Assembly: GCA_017303395.1 (NCBI GenBank)
Contig: JAFLBN010000028.1
Location: 1 to 32,636, forward strand
Length of the DNA stretch: 32,636 bases
Reading direction: 5' to 3'
Origin: Chitinophagales bacterium
Lineage (GTDB): Bacteria; Bacteroidota; Bacteroidia; Chitinophagales; Chitinophagaceae
Shown here: one piece after another, positions 1 to 9,467 of the stretch
Numbering within the stretch: the stretch's first letter is position 1
Layout: each line of letters starts with the position of its first letter
Translations under genes and position numbers: made by a program
The notes under the pieces: model-generated
What the model was told of the DNA's origin: nothing
Database searches by the model: none
Seen by the model: the letters and a program-made list of their open reading frames with translations, nothing else

Positions 1-3000
1 TTACAAAACCACTACCTGTGTTTTCCTGCCACTGATATGTAAGGCCTGCTCCGGTTGCTGCTACAGAGAAGGTAGCAGTTGCACCGGCACATAATGTAAC
101 ATTTGAAGGATGTGTAGCAATTGCTGGAAGTGTGCGTACTGTAAGTGTTGCAGCACTGCTCGTTACTGAAGGTGTACATGTTCCACTCACTACACAACGG
201 TAGCTATAACCTGTCATTGCAGCGGTTGCTGCTGTCAGATTCAGTGTTGCTGTTGTGGCATTGCTATACACACCTCCATTGGTGATATTTGCAAAACCGC
301 TGCCTGTATTTACCTGCCATTGATATGTAAGGCCTGTACCGGTTGCTGTTACGCCGAATGCTGTATTGCCACCATCGCAAATAGTAGAGGCTACAGGAGC
401 GTTATATATTATTGGTAAAGAATAAACAGTAAGAGAAGCTGTACCTGTAGCGACTACAGTAGGCAAACATGAAGTGCCTGTAGTTATGCGACATTCGTAA
501 ACAGAGCCATTGATACCTGGGTTAGCACTTGTAACAGTAAGTGTGTTTGTAGTAACACCACTGTATTGTGAACTGTTTGTCAGCACCACGAAACCACTAC
601 CATAGTTTGCGTACCATTGATACGTAAGATTAGTACCTATTGCCGTAGTTGTGAATGTTGCATTGCCACCATCACAAACTGTTTGTGGCAATGGTTGTGC
701 TGTTACAATAGCAGGAGAATTTACTACTAATGTAACAGGTGTACCAGTTACAGAAGGGCTGCAAGTACCGCTCACCACACAACGATATTGATATCCGTTC
801 AGGCTGTAAGGGGCTGCTGTAATATTCAGTGTTGCGGCTGTAGCATTACTATACACACCACCATTAGTGATGTTTGCAAAACCACTACCAGCATCTACCT
901 GCCATTGATATGTAAGTGCGGTACCAGATGCTCCAATTGTGAAGCTTGGATTATCGCCAGCACATACTGTAACACCAGATGCCTGTGTATTAATAACAGG
1001 GGAAGTATTAACTGTAAGGGTTACAACATTTGATGTAAGTGAAGGTGTACATGTACCACTTACTAAACAACGGTATTGATAACCATTCATACTTGCAGGT
1101 GGGTTGGTAAATGTAAGACCACCGAAACCATTATTTGTAATAACGGGATTAAGACCCAGATTATTCCAGCCGCTACCAGTATTTTCCTGCCATTGGAAGC
1201 TAACACCTGTACCTGTTGCTACTGTAGAACAGCTTGCTGTACCTGCGAGTGCACATACTGTCATACTGCTATTATCAGGTTGTGTAACAATTGATGGCAA
1301 TGTATTAACCGTAAGTGTAGCAGCAGAACTTGTAACAGAGCCACATGGAGTATTTGACAATACAACACAACGATATTGATATCCGCCCATACCGATAGTA
1401 GCACCTGTAATGGTAAGTGTACTTGTTGTAGCACCGCTATAAACACCAACGTTTGAAATATTTACATAACCACTACCTGTATTTTCCTGCCATTGATAGC
1501 CATTAGCATTTGATGCAGTAACAGAGAATGTAGCATTGCTGCCTACGCAAGTTGGGGTACTTGAAGGCTGTGTATTAATTACAGCCAATGGCACTACCGT
1601 AAGCGTAACGGTGTTAGTTTCTACTGTAGAACATGGTGTATTTGCAGATGCAGCACATTTATACAAGTAACCGTTCATTGAAGATGAAGGAGATGTAATA
1701 GTAAGTGTATTGGTAGTAGCACCGCTATATACTGCATTGTTTGTGATGGCAGTGAAACCACTACCTGTATTTACAAACCACTGATAACCTGTGGCATTAG
1801 AAACCGCTGTAGTGAAAGATACGTTTGGAGCATTGTTACATACCACCTGATTAAGCGGCTGTGTATTAACTACCGGAGCAGCAACAACAGTTAGTGTTGC
1901 ACCGGCAGATGTTGCTGCTGGAGTACAAGTACCTGTTACAACGCAACGATATTGATAACCGTTCATAGCGTTGGTAGCACTAGTAATATTTAATGTAGCT
2001 GCAGTAGCATTACTATACACACCACCATTTGAAATATTAGAGTACCCACCACCATTATCTACCTGCCATTGATAACCAAGGCCTGCACCGGTTGCTACAA
2101 CAGAGAAACTAGTGTTTGTTGAAGAACATATGGTGCTGTTAGACGGACTGGTACCTATTGCAGGAGGTGTGTTTACCGTAAGCGTAGCTGCTGCAGACGG
2201 AGCAGATGACCCACTTGGATTAGTAGCAATTACACGATACAAATAACCATTCATACCTGTAGTGGCACCTGTAATATTCAATGTTGCGGTTGTAGCATTG
2301 CTGTAAACACCGCCGTTTGATATATCTGTATAACCACTACCAGAATTTACCTGCCATGTATAGCTTGTAGGCGTATTAGTTGCAGCAGTTGTAAAACTTG
2401 TGTTTGCACCATTACAAATGGCAGCATTCACAGGATCTGTGCTAATTACAGGAGGAGTTGATAAAACAGTAAGTGTTGCAGGATTGCTATTAGCAACAGG
2501 GGTACAAGTGCCTGAAATTACACAACGATACTGATAACTGTTCATAGCCAGTGTAACCGCAGTAAGATTTAATGTAGCAGTAGTGGCATTACTATAAATA
2601 CCACCATTTGTAATATTTGCCCATCCACTACCTGTATTTTCTTGCCATTGATATGCTATACCTGTAGCAGTACCTGTAACTGAAAAAGAGGTATTAGCTC
2701 CTACACTTACAGAACTATTAGAAGGGTGAGAAGAAACGGATGGTGAAGTATATAAGCTGAGTGCTACAGCGCTTCTCGATAATCCCGTACAAGATGTTGT
2801 ACTATAGTCGATAGTACAGTTGATAGACCTGAAACTATTAGTTCCCGCAAAAGGATATCCTTTACCAACACCTGAATATACAGTAAGATCGCTATTACTA
2901 CCAATTGATACACCTGAAGCTCCGACGTTAGTATATCTAACACTCCCGGTAGACATTTTATCAGTTATATAAAATGCATACACCTGACCTGCAGATAAAG

Positions 3001-4330
3001 GGAAAGATAGATTCAACCCAAGAGGCGTTGCGACACCTGTGCCTAATGATACAACAGAACTACTGGTTGCCAGCAATGTCCATGCAGCACTGTTAGTTTC
3101 ACTACCCACATAAGTACCTAATTTATAATATACCTCATAAGTACCTGTTCCTGTTAAGTTGCACTTAAAATCATTCAATACTATATTATTAGATACGAGC
3201 ACATCAAACATCGCTCCTGCATTTCCATTATTAGCATTATAAGGAGTTGAAACTGAATTACCACCAATAAACACTACAGGCTCTGCATAGTAAGTGCCTG
3301 CAGATGAAACAGGATTAATTGTTAGTGTAGTACCAGAACCCAAATAATTGCCAGCAGAAGCTGCATCATACCATTTAATAATACCACCAGAAGAAACTGT
3401 GGCACCAACAGCACCCGAACCACCAACACATGCTACACCGGGTGTAGTACCTGTAATTGTTGGCAATGCAACTGTTGTGAGTGTTGCACTTGCAGATGCA
3501 GACGATGTTCCACATGCATTTGTTGCTGTAGCACGATACAAATAACCATCCATACCTGCCGTAGCACCAGTAATGTTAACCGTTGCTGTAGTAGCATTGC
3601 TGTATACACCACCATTAGAAATATTTGTGAAACCACTGCCTGTATTCACCTGCCATTGGTAACTTGTAGGTGTATTACTTGCCGCTACAGTGAAAGTTGT
3701 ATTACTACCGACACAAACAGTTTTGTTAGTAGGGTCAGTAGATATAGCAGGTACTGCACCTATACTAAGCGTTGCTGCCGTTGATGCAGCAGATGTGCCA
3801 CAAGAATTAGTAGCTGTAGCTCTGTATAGATAGCCTGCCATACCCGCAGTAACACCAGTGATATTCAGAGTAGCAGTAGTAACATTGCTATACACACCAC
3901 CATTAGTAAGGTTTGTAAAACCGGAGCCGTTATCTACCTGCCACTGGTATGATGTTGGCGAACCACTTGCAGCTGCCGTAAAGCTGGTATTACCACCCGC
4001 ACAAGCAGAGGCATTATTAGGATTTGTTGTTATAGACGGTGCACTATTAACTGTAAGGGTAGCGCCTGAAGATGGTGATGATGTACCTGTACCGTTGGTA
4101 GCGGTAGCGCGATACAAATAACCATTCATACCAGCAGTAGCACCAGTAATAGATAGTGTAGCACTTGTAGCACCACTATATACGCCACCATTGCTGATGT
4201 TTGAATAACCACTACCGGTATTTACCTGCCATTGATATGATGTTGGGGTATTGTTTGCGGCAACTGTGAAGCTTGTATTACCACCTGAACAAACTGATGC
4301 ACTTGATGGATTGCTTGTTATAGTTGGGGC
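1..4330 (-). repeat. Thirteen tandem Ig-like repeat units, about 290 bp each
   Basis: The Trp-containing core (QWQ, antisense of tgccattg) recurs near 30, 317, 614, 904, 1193, 1492, 1781, 2067, 2354, 2645, then 3654, 3943 and 4232. Spacing is 286-300 bp, about 96 codons. Units 10 and 11 are separated by roughly 1 kb holding two other domains. Units differ by many substitutions, so this is an old protein-level array, not a recent DNA expansion. Confidence 0.85.
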
Positions 4331-4813
4331 TGCTGCTGTAGCAGTAGCAGCATACGTTATCGTCCATGTAGTACCGATAGAAAAATCTACTGCCACCATA
4401 ATCTGGCTATAGGTACCGGCACTTAACGGGAGTGACAGACCTATATTGCCACTGCTACCACCACCCCAAGTAGGGTTTGCCAAACCGCCCCAGTTGATTT
4501 GACCACCAATGGGGCCACCGCCACCACCCGGACCGATAGCATAAGTAGCTGACGTAAGCTGTAAGCCACTGTTAATTACAAGTGTATGTCTATCCTGCGC
4601 ATCGGAACCCGACGTAACAGTACCACTGACAGTATAAGTACCGGCGGCTGTAATAGTAAGAGTTGTACCATTGCCGGTATTGGGCAAATCTCCGTTGACA
4701 CTTTCATTGTGTAAGCTGGTTTGTGCTTGCGATGACAGTGACAGTAACATTAGAAATGCCATCATCGCATTTCTGAATGCTGTTGGTTTGTTTTTAAGTC
4801 TAAATGTGACCAT
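1..4813 (-). CDS. Giant secreted Ig-like repeat protein (3' end off the left edge)
   Basis: An open frame runs from ATG at 4813 to the left edge, 1604 codons with no stop, so the C-terminus is missing. The N-terminus has a signal peptide (hydrophobic FLMLLSLSSQAQ, cut near residue 25). Next come a Gly-rich region with beta-structure (about residues 30-150), three Ig-like repeats, a WYDAA...YYAEP Ig-like module, a unique beta-rich domain (about residues 520-690) with an EVYYKLGTYVGSE segment, and then at least ten more Ig repeats of about 96 residues. Each repeat has YQWQxNTGSGF, NGGVYxNATTATL and GYxYRC, with a likely Cys pair. It is probably an extracellular adhesin or matrix protein. Domain style and neighbours suggest T9SS export, but the sorting tail would lie outside the window. 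Codon and base use look like the rest of the window. The ORF is certain; the function is inferred. Confidence 0.85.
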   Translation of the reverse strand, partial: MVTFRLKNKPTAFRNAMMAFLMLLSLSSQAQTSLHNESVNGDLPNTGNGTTLTITAAGTYTVSGTVTSGSDAQDRHTLVINSGLQLTSATYAIGPGGGGGPIGGQINWGGLANPTWGGGSSGNIGLSLPLSAGTYSQIMVAVDFSIGTTWTITYAATATAAAPTITSNPSSASVCSGGNTSFTVAANNTPTSYQWQVNTGSGYSNISNGGVYSGATSATLSITGATAGMNGYLYRATATNGTGTSSPSSGATLTVNSAPSITTNPNNASACAGGNTSFTAAASGSPTSYQWQVDNGSGFTNLTNGGVYSNVTTATLNITGVTAGMAGYLYRATATNSCGTSAASTAATLSIGAVPAISTDPTNKTVCVGSNTTFTVAASNTPTSYQWQVNTGSGFTNISNGGVYSNATTATVNITGATAGMDGYLYRATATNACGTSSASASATLTTVALPTITGTTPGVACVGGSGAVGATVSSGGIIKWYDAASAGNYLGSGTTLTINPVSSAGTYYAEPVVFIGGNSVSTPYNANNGNAGAMFDVLVSNNIVLNDFKCNLTGTGTYEVYYKLGTYVGSETNSAAWTLLATSSSVVSLGTGVATPLGLNLSFPLSAGQVYAFYITDKMSTGSVRYTNVGASGVSIGSNSDLTVYSGVGKGYPFAGTNSFRSINCTIDYSTTSCTGLSRSAVALSLYTSPSVSSHPSNSSVSVGANTSFSVTGTATGIAYQWQENTGSGWANITNGGIYSNATTATLNLTAVTLAMNSYQYRCVISGTCTPVANSNPATLTVLSTPPVISTDPVNAAICNGANTSFTTAATNTPTSYTWQVNSGSGYTDISNGGVYSNATTATLNITGATTGMNGYLYRVIATNPSGSSAPSAAATLTVNTPPAIGTSPSNSTICSSTNTSFSVVATGAGLGYQWQVDNGGGYSNISNGGVYSNATAATLNITSATNAMNGYQYRCVVTGTCTPAATSAGATLTVVAAPVVNTQPLNQVVCNNAPNVSFTTAVSNATGYQWFVNTGSGFTAITNNAVYSGATTNTLTITSPSSSMNGYLYKCAASANTPCSTVETNTVTLTVVPLAVINTQPSSTPTCVGSNATFSVTASNANGYQWQENTGSGYVNISNVGVYSGATTSTLTITGATIGMGGYQYRCVVLSNTPCGSVTSSAATLTVNTLPSIVTQPDNSSMTVCALAGTASCSTVATGTGVSFQWQENTGSGWNNLGLNPVITNNGFGGLTFTNPPASMNGYQYRCLVSGTCTPSLTSNVVTLTVNTSPVINTQASGVTVCAGDNPSFTIGASGTALTYQWQVDAGSGFANITNGGVYSNATAATLNITAAPYSLNGYQYRCVVSGTCSPSVTGTPVTLVVNSPAIVTAQPLPQTVCDGGNATFTTTAIGTNLTYQWYANYGSGFVVLTNSSQYSGVTTNTLTVTSANPGINGSVYECRITTGTSCLPTVVATGTASLTVYSLPIIYNAPVASTICDGGNTAFGVTATGTGLTYQWQVNTGSGFANITNGGVYSNATTATLNLTAATAAMTGYSYRCVVSGTCTPSVTSSAATLTVRTLPAIATHPSNVTLCAGATATFSVAATGAGLTYQWQENTGSGFV

Positions 4814-5119
4814 ATATGGGGTTTTAACTTTTTTACTTTACAATAGTATTCTGTTCAATCAAATATTAGTTGATTAAACTAAGCGTACACTAAGAGTATT
4901 TTTTATGCTAAATTGAGTAAACGGATAATCCGTATAAAAATACGATGTGATACCCGTTTTTTCAACATATTCAATTAAATTAACTTGGCATGCTAACACT
5001 TTGATATACAATTGATTCATAGCGTGTAAAAAGTTTAACCAATAGTTATATATTTGATATGATAAAACAAAAAAGGATGGCAATAGCCATCCTTGTAATC
5101 ATAATTTAAGATTTGTTAT
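4814..5119. other. AT-rich intergenic region between two minus-strand genes
   Basis: About 306 bp without a gene. It holds the leader and probable promoter of the giant Ig gene at its left end: a near-consensus -7 box (AATATTTG on the minus strand, 4860-4867, 7 of 8 to TAnnTTTG, 46 bp before the ATG, with no clear -33 box). It holds the terminator of the receptor operon at its right end. I see nothing else in 4870-5060. Confidence 0.5.
5061..5094 (-). terminator. Intrinsic terminator of the receptor operon
   Basis: A perfect 9-bp stem (5073-5081 with 5086-5094, loop aata) is followed on the minus strand by a T-rich tract at 5072-5061. It starts 26 bp after the stop of the last operon gene. 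Confidence 0.8.
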
Positions 5120-6028
5120 TTACTTCACTTCAGCAGCATCGTAGCTAAGTACACTGAAAACACCATATCCATTTTTCACGTTCGTGTGTATGTTTGTCGG
5201 CTCAGAAAAAGGATTATCTCCGTTCTCTGTAGCAAACTGGTATGTCTTTCTGTATTTAAAATAATCTTCTGTAACGTGTTGCAGTGCTGCTATTACCCTA
5301 TATATTACACCACCGTTGTTGTACGGTTCTAAATAAGCACTGTTAATAAACACCCTCAGCTCTTTTGTAGTACCATTAAATAAAGCATCTCTGATGAAAA
5401 TAGCATTTCCGCTAAGGCAGGTATTCTGGTCTATCTGTTCATTCGATACACTTTCAATACTTGCATCTACCGTATTGATACAAGAGCTGTAATACATGGT
5501 TGTATCGCCCGAAGTATTGTCTTTTGTGAAACTCAGTATGTAATAGTCGCCCGGCGTTACAGGGTCTTTAAATGTTATACGTAATTCATCCTGCGGTAAG
5601 CCATCCATATCTAACCTTGCTTTCGGTATGCGTTGGATATTCTCAATCTTTACAAAAGATGGCACTATAGTAGCAGCACTGGCTTCCTGATAGCCTGGGG
5701 CATTTACCTTCACCTCGTACCTTCCACCATCTTCGGCAATGGTCTTAGAGTTGTAGTTATTGAGTGTGGCATCATACTTCATAGTATCTACCACTTTCCC
5801 GCTTTTTAACAAGAGCACTTGTGCATCTCTTATCGAAAGGTCTTGCCCTTTTTTAAATTTCAGGATGCTGATAGACTTACCAACACTTACACGCATGGTA
5901 TCCCCTACTTCAGTATCGCTGTTTACTACCAGTAGCGGGGTGTATTCAGGTACTTTTACAGTTATTTCTTTTTCGCAGGATGCTAATGCCACCGTGGCAA
6001 ACAAAGCTGTTATATAATGACGTTTCAT
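5120..6028 (-). CDS. DUF4249-family outer-membrane lipoprotein (second copy)
   Basis: 302 aa. The signal peptide ends in a lipobox (LASC, Cys18), so the protein should be lipidated. After the Cys comes E-K-E, resembling the Bacteroidota lipoprotein export signal (Lys plus acidic residues next to the Cys) that sends lipoproteins to the cell surface. The remainder looks like the DUF4249 family: an early ...VxVPEYTPLLVVNS strand, DTMRVSVGKS, a beta-sandwich-like middle and a C-terminal DYFKYRKTY and NPFSEPTNIHTNV segment. Such proteins are usually encoded next to a TonB-dependent receptor, as here (23 bp after the receptor stop). By analogy with SusD it may cap or feed that receptor; the substrate is unknown. 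It is the last gene of the operon. Confidence 0.85.
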   Translation of the reverse strand: MKRHYITALFATVALASCEKEITVKVPEYTPLLVVNSDTEVGDTMRVSVGKSISILKFKKGQDLSIRDAQVLLLKSGKVVDTMKYDATLNNYNSKTIAEDGGRYEVKVNAPGYQEASAATIVPSFVKIENIQRIPKARLDMDGLPQDELRITFKDPVTPGDYYILSFTKDNTSGDTTMYYSSCINTVDASIESVSNEQIDQNTCLSGNAIFIRDALFNGTTKELRVFINSAYLEPYNNGGVIYRVIAALQHVTEDYFKYRKTYQFATENGDNPFSEPTNIHTNVKNGYGVFSVLSYDAAEVK

Positions 6029-6051
6029 ATTATATGCTATATATGTGGTGA

Positions 6052-8349
6052 TTAAAATTTGAATTGATAACTGATAGAAGGAATAATTGGGAACAGGCTC
6101 ATTTGTTTGAATACCGCATTACCCTGATTGTTTGTAGAACTGTATATATAGAACGGATTGCGACGGTTGTAAACGTTATAAGCACTTATCACCCATGCGC
6201 GTTCCCAGTTTTTGCGTTGCTTAGAAAACTTGATGCTTACATCGGCACGGTGGTAAGATGGCATACGATAACCATTCCGCTCACCATATACCTGCACATT
6301 ACTACCATCAGGTCCCGTATAGTAACCAACAGGCAGTGTGATGGCATTACCTGTACCATAAATCCATTCAGCACTTACTTCTACATTCTTAGCCAATTCA
6401 TATATCGCGGCTATTTTAAAATCATGCCTTCTATCGTAACGATAAGGGAATTCTTTACCACCATTCAGGTTATCGAACTGACGCTTTGTCCATGATAGTG
6501 TGTAGCCCATCAGACCTGTTACCCTACCCTTCTTTTTCTGAAAGAACAGTTCGCCACCGTAGCTTTTACCCTTCCCTATTTCTACTTTGTCTTCCCAGTT
6601 GCTGCCCGGATTGAAGAAGCTAGCGCCTTCTTTATACTCCAGTACATTATCCATTGTTTTATAATAACCTTCCAAAGACACTTCGATACCTGTAAAGTGT
6701 GTGTATGCAAGCCCTGCAGCACCCTGATAAGACTTCTGCATCGGAACCCTTGCCGTAACAGGCACCCACAAATCTGTTGGCAGGCCTATTGATGAGTTTG
6801 TAAGCAAGTGTATAAACTGATTCATTTGCACAAAAGATGCTTTAGCACTCAGCTTATCGTTTATCAGATATCGAGCTGCAACACGTGGCTGTATGGAATG
6901 GTAAAACTTATCCTGCACCATGAAGCCTGTCCAGTGTACGCCGAGGTTTGCCTTCAGCTTTGATGATATTTTGATATCGTCTTCTATATATGCATCTATC
7001 TCTCCTGCGTTTATATCCTTAGTAGCAATGGTAGTATCTTGTTTGAAGCCTGCAGCTGCGACCCTTGTTTGTTGTGCACCTGGCTTGTAGGTATGATTCA
7101 CATAACCAACGCCTGCTTTCACATAGTGATTGGGATGCGGAATATAGTCGAAATCGTATTTTATCGCTTTGTCATTGATGCCTGAAGAATACTTCAGGTA
7201 AAACTCATCATTAGAGCCAGAGAATGTACTCTTAGTTTGTGTTGATACAATAAACCTGTACTGGCTGTAATATGCCGTAAGATTACCAAAGAGTTTATTG
7301 TTGTATTGGTGATTCCAACGTGCAACGGTTGTAATATTACCCCACTTCAGGTCGGTATTGAAAGATGATGAGAGCGAACTACCATCCTCTTGTTTTTGCT
7401 TTGCATAAAACTTATCGTCGCCCAGATAACCACTGATGTACAAGTGGTCTTTCTTAGTCAGTTTGAAGTTTACTTTACCATTCAGGTCGTAGAAATAATA
7501 TCCGCCTTTGAAGTTGCCCCTAATGAAAGGCTTCGCGATGATATCGTAATAAGTGCGCCTGCCCGAAATCATGAAAGATGACTTGCCTTTTTGTATGGGG
7601 CCTTCCAGGGTAAGCCTTGAAGCTATGAGCCCTATACCGCCTTCACCATGTAGTTTATTCTTGTTACCTTCTTTCATGTTAATATCTAACACAGAAGAAA
7701 GGCGTCCACCATAACGCGCAGGAAACCCTCCCTTTACCAATTCTACACTGCGGATGGCATCTGCATTGAACACGCTGAAGAAACCAAACAGGTGGCTGGC
7801 ATTATATACAGGCACACCATCCAGCAATATCAGGTTCTGATCAGGGCCACCGCCACGTACATAGAAACCAGAAGAGCCTTCATTACCTGCCTGTACACCG
7901 GGAAGTAGTTGTATCGCCTTCAACACATCTACCTCTCCTAGAAAAGCAGGCAACGATTTGATGGTTTGTATTGGCAGGTCGATAGTACTCATTTGCGTAC
8001 GTTCCTGTATTGCATCTTTCTTGCCTGTGATGACTACCTCTTTCATCTCTTTGGCAGATTCCAATTCGATGTTCAGTGTAGTGTTTTGTTTCAGGCTGAT
8101 GTCTTGAGAGAAAGTAGCATAACCGATATAAGAAGCTTTCAGCTTTATATCATCGGCCTGCATGGTAATAGAATAGAAGCCAAAAGCATTGGTAGCCGTA
8201 CCAATATTTTTTTCAGGAATAAAAACCGTGGCTCCTATCAGGCGTTCACCACTTTTCTTTTCCGTTACATACCCGCTGATGGTAACTTGTTGTGCCCATA
8301 CAGCCAGTGGCATCAGGAAAGTAAGTAGCAATAAAATGCGTTGTTTCAT
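6052..8349 (-). CDS. TonB-dependent outer-membrane receptor, no STN domain
   Basis: 765 aa. A signal peptide (cut after AVWAQ, about residue 20) is followed by a carboxypeptidase-regulatory-like beta-sandwich (about 22-95; ISGYVTEKKSGERLIGATV), a plug domain (about 120-235; LPGVQAGNEGSSGFYVRGGG, ILLDGVPVYN, GGFPARYGGRLSSVLDI) and a 22-strand-type barrel ending in a terminal Phe (SYQFKF), the usual outer-membrane insertion signal. It imports an unidentified ligand using TonB energy. Unlike the upstream receptor it lacks an STN signalling domain, so it should transport but not talk to FecR. It sits 50 bp after the first DUF4249 gene and 23 bp before the second, as the second receptor/lipoprotein pair of the operon. 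The plug closely resembles that of the first receptor, suggesting duplication. Confidence 0.92.
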   Translation of the reverse strand: MKQRILLLLTFLMPLAVWAQQVTISGYVTEKKSGERLIGATVFIPEKNIGTATNAFGFYSITMQADDIKLKASYIGYATFSQDISLKQNTTLNIELESAKEMKEVVITGKKDAIQERTQMSTIDLPIQTIKSLPAFLGEVDVLKAIQLLPGVQAGNEGSSGFYVRGGGPDQNLILLDGVPVYNASHLFGFFSVFNADAIRSVELVKGGFPARYGGRLSSVLDINMKEGNKNKLHGEGGIGLIASRLTLEGPIQKGKSSFMISGRRTYYDIIAKPFIRGNFKGGYYFYDLNGKVNFKLTKKDHLYISGYLGDDKFYAKQKQEDGSSLSSSFNTDLKWGNITTVARWNHQYNNKLFGNLTAYYSQYRFIVSTQTKSTFSGSNDEFYLKYSSGINDKAIKYDFDYIPHPNHYVKAGVGYVNHTYKPGAQQTRVAAAGFKQDTTIATKDINAGEIDAYIEDDIKISSKLKANLGVHWTGFMVQDKFYHSIQPRVAARYLINDKLSAKASFVQMNQFIHLLTNSSIGLPTDLWVPVTARVPMQKSYQGAAGLAYTHFTGIEVSLEGYYKTMDNVLEYKEGASFFNPGSNWEDKVEIGKGKSYGGELFFQKKKGRVTGLMGYTLSWTKRQFDNLNGGKEFPYRYDRRHDFKIAAIYELAKNVEVSAEWIYGTGNAITLPVGYYTGPDGSNVQVYGERNGYRMPSYHRADVSIKFSKQRKNWERAWVISAYNVYNRRNPFYIYSSTNNQGNAVFKQMSLFPIIPSISYQFKF

Positions 8350-8399
8350 GAACTATCGTCTTGTGTTTGATAGTAGAACGCATAAAAACTGATTTACCC

Positions 8400-9464
8400 C
8401 TATTCCAGCAGTAACCACCAAGGGCCTGTGAGATACGAATATGTAATTTGAGATACACCGCCCACTACACCCATACCATTATTTACATTGCCTTGTATCT
8501 TGACTGGCTGCTGGAAAGAGTTGTATCCTGAAGACGGGTCGTAGGTTTCGTAGGCTTTCAGAAAATCGAAATAATCTTTTGATACTGATTTTACATACAC
8601 TATTATCTTGCCCAAAGAAGAGTCCGGCGAAAAGAGATTTTCAGGAGTTTTTACAATGAATATGGTAGTTTCATAATCATTACCATTGAAGCGAAGGTCT
8701 TTCAGCAAGACCCTTTTACTGCGTGTAAAAGAACCCACATCGTATATATTTTCAGAATACGGGTCTGCAGTATAAACAGCCTGCCTTACATAATCTCTGT
8801 AATAAACGGTATCTACCTTCGTAACTACATTGCCCATAGAGCGCAGCGACTCATAAGCATCTCTTGCATCACTAATCTTGACCCAACTTCCATTGTACAA
8901 AAAGTATGGCGTAGCTACCGCTTTTTGTTTCAATGCTTCTATAACATAATAATCAGTAGAAGAAAACGGGTCATTTATTTTCACTTTTACCCTCAGTGTA
9001 CTATCCTGACCATACTTAACAGAAGCAGTATCTGTAACAGTAGCTTTTATCTGCTGAGGCATATCTACAACTGCCGTAGCAGTGCCAAGTGAGTTGTGTA
9101 TGGCAGTAATCGTATATCGCTGCCCGGCAGCCGTTGCAATACCATTGCTGAATGGCAAAGTGTACATGCGCTGTGCAAAGCTGTCTGCATAGCCATTCAA
9201 TGGGAAAGTTTTACCGAAGCTGTCTTTTACCGAAATGGTAAGGTCTTGCAACAACTGAAAACGCAATGTACTATTGGCAGAAAGCGCAATGCTTTGTCCC
9301 GCCCTCAGGAAGAAGCTGTCACCCACTACCAACTCACCAAGCATTGTAATCTTTTTACTGCCTCCTACAGGTGGCAGTTCCAAATCTTTATTGCAGGAAG
9401 AAGACCATATCATCGTAAAGATGATGCCAACTACAAATGTGATATGTAATATTGACTTCTTCAT
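8400..9464 (-). CDS. DUF4249-family outer-membrane lipoprotein (first copy)
   Basis: 354 aa. A lipoprotein signal ends at SSSC (Cys24), followed by N-K-D-L-E, again a Lys-acidic motif like the surface lipoprotein export signal. The DUF4249-like body shares landmarks with the 302-aa paralogue: an early VGDSFFLRAGQSI strand (compare VGDTMRVSVGKSI), QxLTISVKD, DYYVIEA (compare DYYILSF), KDYFDFLKAYETY (compare EDYFKYRKTYQF) and a C-terminal NxFxxPVKIQGNVNNGMGV. The start lies 3 bp past the stop of the STN receptor, so the two are translationally close-coupled. Likely role: cell-surface partner of that receptor. Substrate unknown. Confidence 0.83.
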   Translation of the reverse strand: MKKSILHITFVVGIIFTMIWSSSCNKDLELPPVGGSKKITMLGELVVGDSFFLRAGQSIALSANSTLRFQLLQDLTISVKDSFGKTFPLNGYADSFAQRMYTLPFSNGIATAAGQRYTITAIHNSLGTATAVVDMPQQIKATVTDTASVKYGQDSTLRVKVKINDPFSSTDYYVIEALKQKAVATPYFLYNGSWVKISDARDAYESLRSMGNVVTKVDTVYYRDYVRQAVYTADPYSENIYDVGSFTRSKRVLLKDLRFNGNDYETTIFIVKTPENLFSPDSSLGKIIVYVKSVSKDYFDFLKAYETYDPSSGYNSFQQPVKIQGNVNNGMGVVGGVSQITYSYLTGPWWLLLE

Positions 9465-9467
9465 GTA

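Noticed and set aside
788-1379. Small plus-strand frames across the Ig repeat array
   Set aside because: They are antisense to the 1604-codon minus-strand frame, rich in Cys/Thr from the repeat shadow, and lack any start context or domain.
1-4330. Regular 290-bp periodicity considered as a CRISPR or DNA satellite
   Set aside because: The unit is far too long for CRISPR, spacers are absent, and the conservation is at codon level in one reading frame (Ig repeats).
4870-5060. Possible small RNA in the 306-bp intergenic gap
   Set aside because: No stable hairpin, promoter pair or conserved RNA pattern is visible apart from the flanking terminator and the weak -7 box of the Ig gene.
8246-8458. 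Minus-strand frame spanning the gap between the DUF4249 gene and the second receptor
   Set aside because: It overlaps the true signal peptide of the receptor and the 3' end of the DUF4249 gene in another frame, with no domain.
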